Shown: positions 39,224-42,500 of the stretch, piece after piece | Layout: each line of letters starts with the position of its first letter | Numbering within the stretch: the stretch's first letter is position 1 | Assembly (NCBI GenBank): GCA_012295275.1 | Contig: CM022674.1 | Span: 4,486,436 to 4,528,935 of the forward strand | Direction of reading: 5' to 3' | Origin: Chrysomallon squamiferum | Taxonomy: Eukaryota > Mollusca > Gastropoda > Neomphalida > Peltospiridae | Length of the DNA: 42,500 nt | Made by a program: the position numbers and the translations under genes | Notes under the pieces: model-generated | Told to the model about the DNA's origin: nothing | The model's database searches: none | What the model saw: the letters and a program-made list of their open reading frames with translations, nothing else

Positions 39224-39790
39224 TTTTTTTTTTCTTTTTGTTACCCTAGGGAAAAGTTGCAATAAATTGTGTCTAGAAATATAAAGGCGTTTGTTACATG
39301 ATGCTGCGTTATTTCGAAACACACACACACACACATACGCACAAATTATATTGACAGAAACAAAGAGGAAACCAAATATTTGTTGTAAACTTGGCTGTGT
39401 CCATGATACAAGCGTTTATCTGTAACAGCGACTATTATTTAACCTTCCAAGTAACTGTAATTTTATTCTGGAAGTAACCATAAAGATATTTGGGGTTAGT
39501 CGTACCAACATTTCGAGATACCCATGAGAATCAAGTTGATGAACTGAGCGAGAATTAAGTAGTGAACAAAGGGAAGAAGACATTATATGATTTATTGTGG
39601 AGCAAATGTTAGAAAATAGTGACAAGCAAGTATTTATCATAGTGACAAGAATCTAGATGTATCTAGATATATTCAACAAACTGAACGTAGCGACAAGCAA
39701 GTTTTCTAACCTAGTGACATACATTTAGTTGAAGTAGTGACAGGACACTATTTAAAGCTATTGAGAAGAAAGTGATTAAACAGAGAATCA
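39170..39790. other. Intergenic after copy 10
   Basis: T runs at 39196-39234, a short (CA)n at 39319-39332, then AT-rich sequence with CTAGTGACA-type units from about 39600 leading into the minisatellite. No gene seen. Confidence 0.55.
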
Positions 39791-39799
39791 TGCAAGCCA

Positions 39800-40450
39800 C
39801 TGAACCTGGCAGCAGGCTAGTAGCTATAACTAGTATCAAGATAGTAATGTGGAGTTAGTAGCTTATCCTAGTGTCAGGTTAGCAGCTTATCCTAATGTCA
39901 GGTTAGTAGCTTATCCTAGTGTCAGGTTAGCAGTTTATCCTAGTGTCAGGTTAGCAGCTTATCCTAGTGTCAGGTTAGCAGCTTATCCTAGTGTCAGGTT
40001 AGCAGCTTATCCTAGTGTCAGGTTAGTAGCGTATCGTAGAAGCCTTACATAGATGAAACTTGAAAACAGAAGTACTTTTGATTTACTAATCAGCGAGCAA
40101 GCTAATTTCAATCTAGTAACTGCACGTAGTGTTAGGCTAGTAATCGAACCTAGTGCCAGGCTAGTAATTGAAGCTAGTGTCAAGTTAGTAACTGAACGTA
40201 GTGTCAGGCCAGTACCTCAAACTAGTGTCATGCTAGTAACTAAAGCCAGTGTAAAGTTAGTAAGTGAACCTAGTGTCAGGCTTTTAACTGAACCTAGTAT
40301 GGGGCTAGTTGCTGAACCGAGTGTCGAGCTACTAACTCAAATTAGTGCTAGGCTAACTGCTGAACCTTTGTGTCAAACAAGTAGCTGAGCCTAGTGTCAG
40401 GCTAGTAGGTGAATCTTCGATCTAAAAGGTTAACAGCTTAAACTATTCAA
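39800..40450. repeat. Minisatellite array, ~24-bp units, two subtypes
   Basis: 39850-40040 has eight near-identical units of TAGTGTCAGGTTAGCAGCTT ATCC. 40100-40400 has diverged units of TAGTGTCAGGCTAGTAACTG AACC. The second subtype is the reverse complement of the 24-bp units at 19080-19260. Open frames over it are repeat translations (YPSVRLAA; EPSVRLVT). Confidence 0.9.
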
Positions 40451-40454
40451 TCTA

Positions 40455-40660
40455 AAAGCAAACATTTGTTGAACTACTAACAACACCACAGGGAATATAG
40501 AGTCAAGTAGACTACCCTAATAAGAGCAATCTAACAGAACCTAGTCTCTCAACCTTTACACAGAAATTATCTGATGCTAGTGACAAGCAGGTATTAGGCA
40601 GTACTGACATTTTATCTACTTCATATGTCAGCCGTTTTCCAGTCGACAATACAGATTAAA
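40455..40660. repeat. Third version of the 18.8-19.0 / 26.2-26.3 kb cassette
   Basis: AACAGAACCTAGTCTCTCAA, GATGCTAGTGACAAGCAGGT and GCCGTTTTCCAGTC match both other places, but no CT tract follows; GTGTGC repeats do (40667-40740). Confidence 0.75.
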
Positions 40661-40740
40661 TGTGCCAGTGTGTGTCTGTGTGCGTGTCTGTGTGCGTGTC
40701 TGTGTGCGTGTGTATTTGTGTGTATGTGCGTACGTGTGTC

Positions 40741-41027
40741 TTGGCTTGTTTTAATGAAAATGTCAGTTCATTTCAGATGGGTGTAATTTAGTTACAGAAT
40801 TTTATTGTCAAAACTGTGACGTTACCATTTTTAAATTTTAATTTTGTTTTTCCTTCAGTCTTGTTTTTTTTTTTTCTTTCTTTCTTTCTTTAATTGTTAT
40901 ATATATATATATACTTTTACTTACCTATTTATTTTATTTTATTTAAAAAAAAAAAATTATTATTTGAAGTAATTGCTTAGATTATAGAAAATAGAAGATT
41001 AATTTTAACTGTTGATACTGCCAAGTC

Positions 41028-41082
<55 letters not shown>

Positions 41083-41310
41083 TATATTGAAGTGCTAGTT
41101 GGTGTATTCGTGTGTTTCAGTGTGGATATCTGCTTCAGTAATTTATGTGTCTGTGTATGCTTATTAAAAATGGAATACTACATATTATCCTTATCTTTCT
41201 ACAGGTAAAACTCAATATTCCGTAAAGCAACATAAAGTAACACAACATATTCATTAACTGAACTTTTTTTTTTTTTTCTGACCGATACTTATTTCTATAC
41301 ATTACATCGT
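40741..41310. other. 3' flank of copy 11
   Basis: T-rich, with (TA)n at 41033-41070. 41080-41240 is the inverted partner of 31190-31375, the 3' flank of copy 8. No gene seen. Confidence 0.6.
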
Positions 41311-42036
41311 CTAACATTTCCGTTTTCCACCGCGTACGCAAATACAATCCGTTCTCCACCACCACCAGCCGTATATAAGTATTTCGTTTGGTTTGTAGCA
41401 TCTGCCCTTGATTTTGCAACCTGAAATCGATGAAAAAAACAAAAAAATAATAAAAGATAATTAAAAAAAAAAGAGAAAAAAGATACTACCACTTCAGGTT
41501 GTTTGTTTGTAATGTATCGGTGTAATTTATAACAGCCAAGAAAATAACGAATACAAGAAACAATTTAAAATGTGCGGGTTAGCACAACGGAAAGGTTACT
41601 GTCATCTTTTGCACAAAAATGTTCGAAAATGTTGGCGTTTGTCGTAGTCCACGACAGAAATGGTTTCGTCGTGGTAGTTGTTGGTTCTTATTGTAGTTCT
41701 TATGTGTTGGCGAATATGTCGGATTTTTCTTCTCTGCCACTAATCTTTTGGATAATTTGGTAAAGCAGAATGGGGAAAGAAAGCTATAGACAGTTAGTCA
41801 AACTTGAAATAGAATGATATAGGATAGTTACATTATCTTTCAAATTCCCGGTGTGGATTTGGATTTTAAAATATATTTGAAAAACAATTCGTAGAACAAT
41901 TATTGTTACCTTTGCCGACAGAAACAAACTGGCCTTGTTTAGAACAACGACTAACAGTGCATTCTTTGCTCATTTCTGTTTCGCCTACCATCGCACAAGA
42001 TTCATTTTCTTTAATTTCGCAAACCGTAGCTTTAAT

Positions 42037-42075
<39 letters not shown>

Positions 42076-42387
42076 GTGAAAGAAAAGGATACGTAGTGAT
42101 ATTCGATGAAAAAATAATGTCCTACAATATGGAAAGAACTAGAGTTACCTAAAATCAAATGAGAAGTGAAACAAATGAAACAAATGAAACAAACATAAGG
42201 ACAATGTTACTATTACTCATTATAACTATCTTCGTGTTAATTAATCATCGTCATGATTGTCTGCTCTGTTATAATCCCCGTTACCGTTTTGTTTTCTTAT
42301 TGTTATTATTATTAATTCGAGTAATAACAGTAGTAACTCCCCATATTAATTAGTAAGAACAGCAGAAGGTCATTAGCGGCATCATCA

Positions 42388-42440
<53 letters not shown>

Positions 42441-42500
42441 GCTTTTTTATTTAACTCTGTGTGTGTGTGTGGTTTTTTTTTAAGTGAAGTTACTTACTAG
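41311..42500 (-). CDS. Copy 11: exons 5 and 4, gene runs off the window
   Basis: Exon 4 is 42029-41910 and exon 5 is 41420-41311 (TAG), both in phase 1 with GT-AG sites. The last three bases of the window (42498-42500) follow a GTAAGT donor on the minus strand and should be the end of exon 3. Exon 4 encodes TVCEIKENESCAMVGETEMS and onward with four cysteines (C-x7-C-x11-C-x4-C). Exon 5 has GC-x5-C, then GWWWWRTDC with four tryptophans in a row, CIC, and ends in a cysteine. Introns match copies 3 and 8, so this is a third member of that subfamily. It converges with copy 10. Exons 1-3 lie to the right. Confidence 0.8.
42387..42438 (-). repeat. (AAT)n tract in intron 3 of copy 11
   Basis: (ATT)n on the plus strand, about 55 bp inside the exon 3 donor on the coding strand. 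A (TA)n tract at 42039-42072 precedes the exon 4 acceptor. Confidence 0.9.

Noticed and set aside
39849-40388. Repeat protein (YPSVRLAA and EPSVRLVT units)
   Set aside because: The frame is only the 24-bp minisatellite read through; there is no signal, splice site or conservation of frame with the sister array at 19 kb.

Overview
This is animal nuclear DNA. It is AT-rich, full of long microsatellites such as (GA)n, (AAT)n and (AAAT)n, and its only recognisable genes are small and split into exons with clean GT-AG sites and polypyrimidine acceptors. The repeat spectrum and the secreted cysteine-rich gene family suggest a mollusc or another lophotrochozoan, but nothing here identifies the species. 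I see no bacterial, viral or organelle genes and no RNA genes.

The window is one cluster of a multigene family that I do not recognise. Every complete copy has the same design: five short coding exons with all four introns in phase 1. Exon 1 encodes a signal peptide (~82 bp). Exon 2 (~153 bp) carries two cysteines, exon 3 (153 bp) carries one cysteine in a TKCG-like motif, and exon 4 (117-120 bp) carries four cysteines ending in RC. Exon 5 (~110-122 bp) has a C..C..GWxWW..CxC..C tail. The product is a secreted protein of 204-209 residues, normally with 12 cysteines. I number the copies from left to right.

Copy 1 (+): only its last exon, 553-605. Copy 2 (-): a collapsed relic at 3019-3550, exons 1, 3 and 5 only. 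Copy 3 (-): 7444-10289, all exons, last cysteine lost. Copy 4 (+): a lone exon 3 at 12414-12562. Copy 5 (-): 14397-17255, complete, 14 cysteines. Copy 6 (-): 21398-24642, complete. Copy 7 (-): a dead lone exon 5 at 27425-27542. Copy 8 (+): 28107-31130, complete. Copy 9 (-): scattered exon 2 and exon 4 fragments at 33524-33618 and 34036-34116. Copy 10 (+): 35951-39118, complete. Copy 11 (-): exons 5 and 4 at 41311-42029, continuing past the window edge.

Two subfamilies are visible. Copies 3, 4, 8 and 11 share introns and flanks; 3 and 8 are an inverted duplication that includes the 5' flank. Copies 1, 2, 5, 6, 7 and 10 form the other group. Between copies 3 and 8 the coding exons have diverged about twice as much as the neighbouring intron, and nearly all codon changes alter the residue while the cysteines stay. 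This is the pattern of diversifying selection known from venom, immune-recognition and reproductive protein clusters.

Regulation: an exact TGACGTCA palindrome lies 140-260 bp before the start codon of copies 2, 5, 6 and 10, and four more lie at 23-24 bp spacing in intron 2 of copy 10. The rest is repeat: an (AAT)n tract in intron 3 of every copy whose intron 3 is visible, two related minisatellite arrays in opposite orientation (18.9-19.9 kb and 39.8-40.45 kb), a 38-bp tandem array (4.95-5.43 kb), and 3'-flank tandem units that each carry AATAAA. Function cannot be read from the sequence; a secreted disulfide-rich effector, immune or reproductive protein is inference only.
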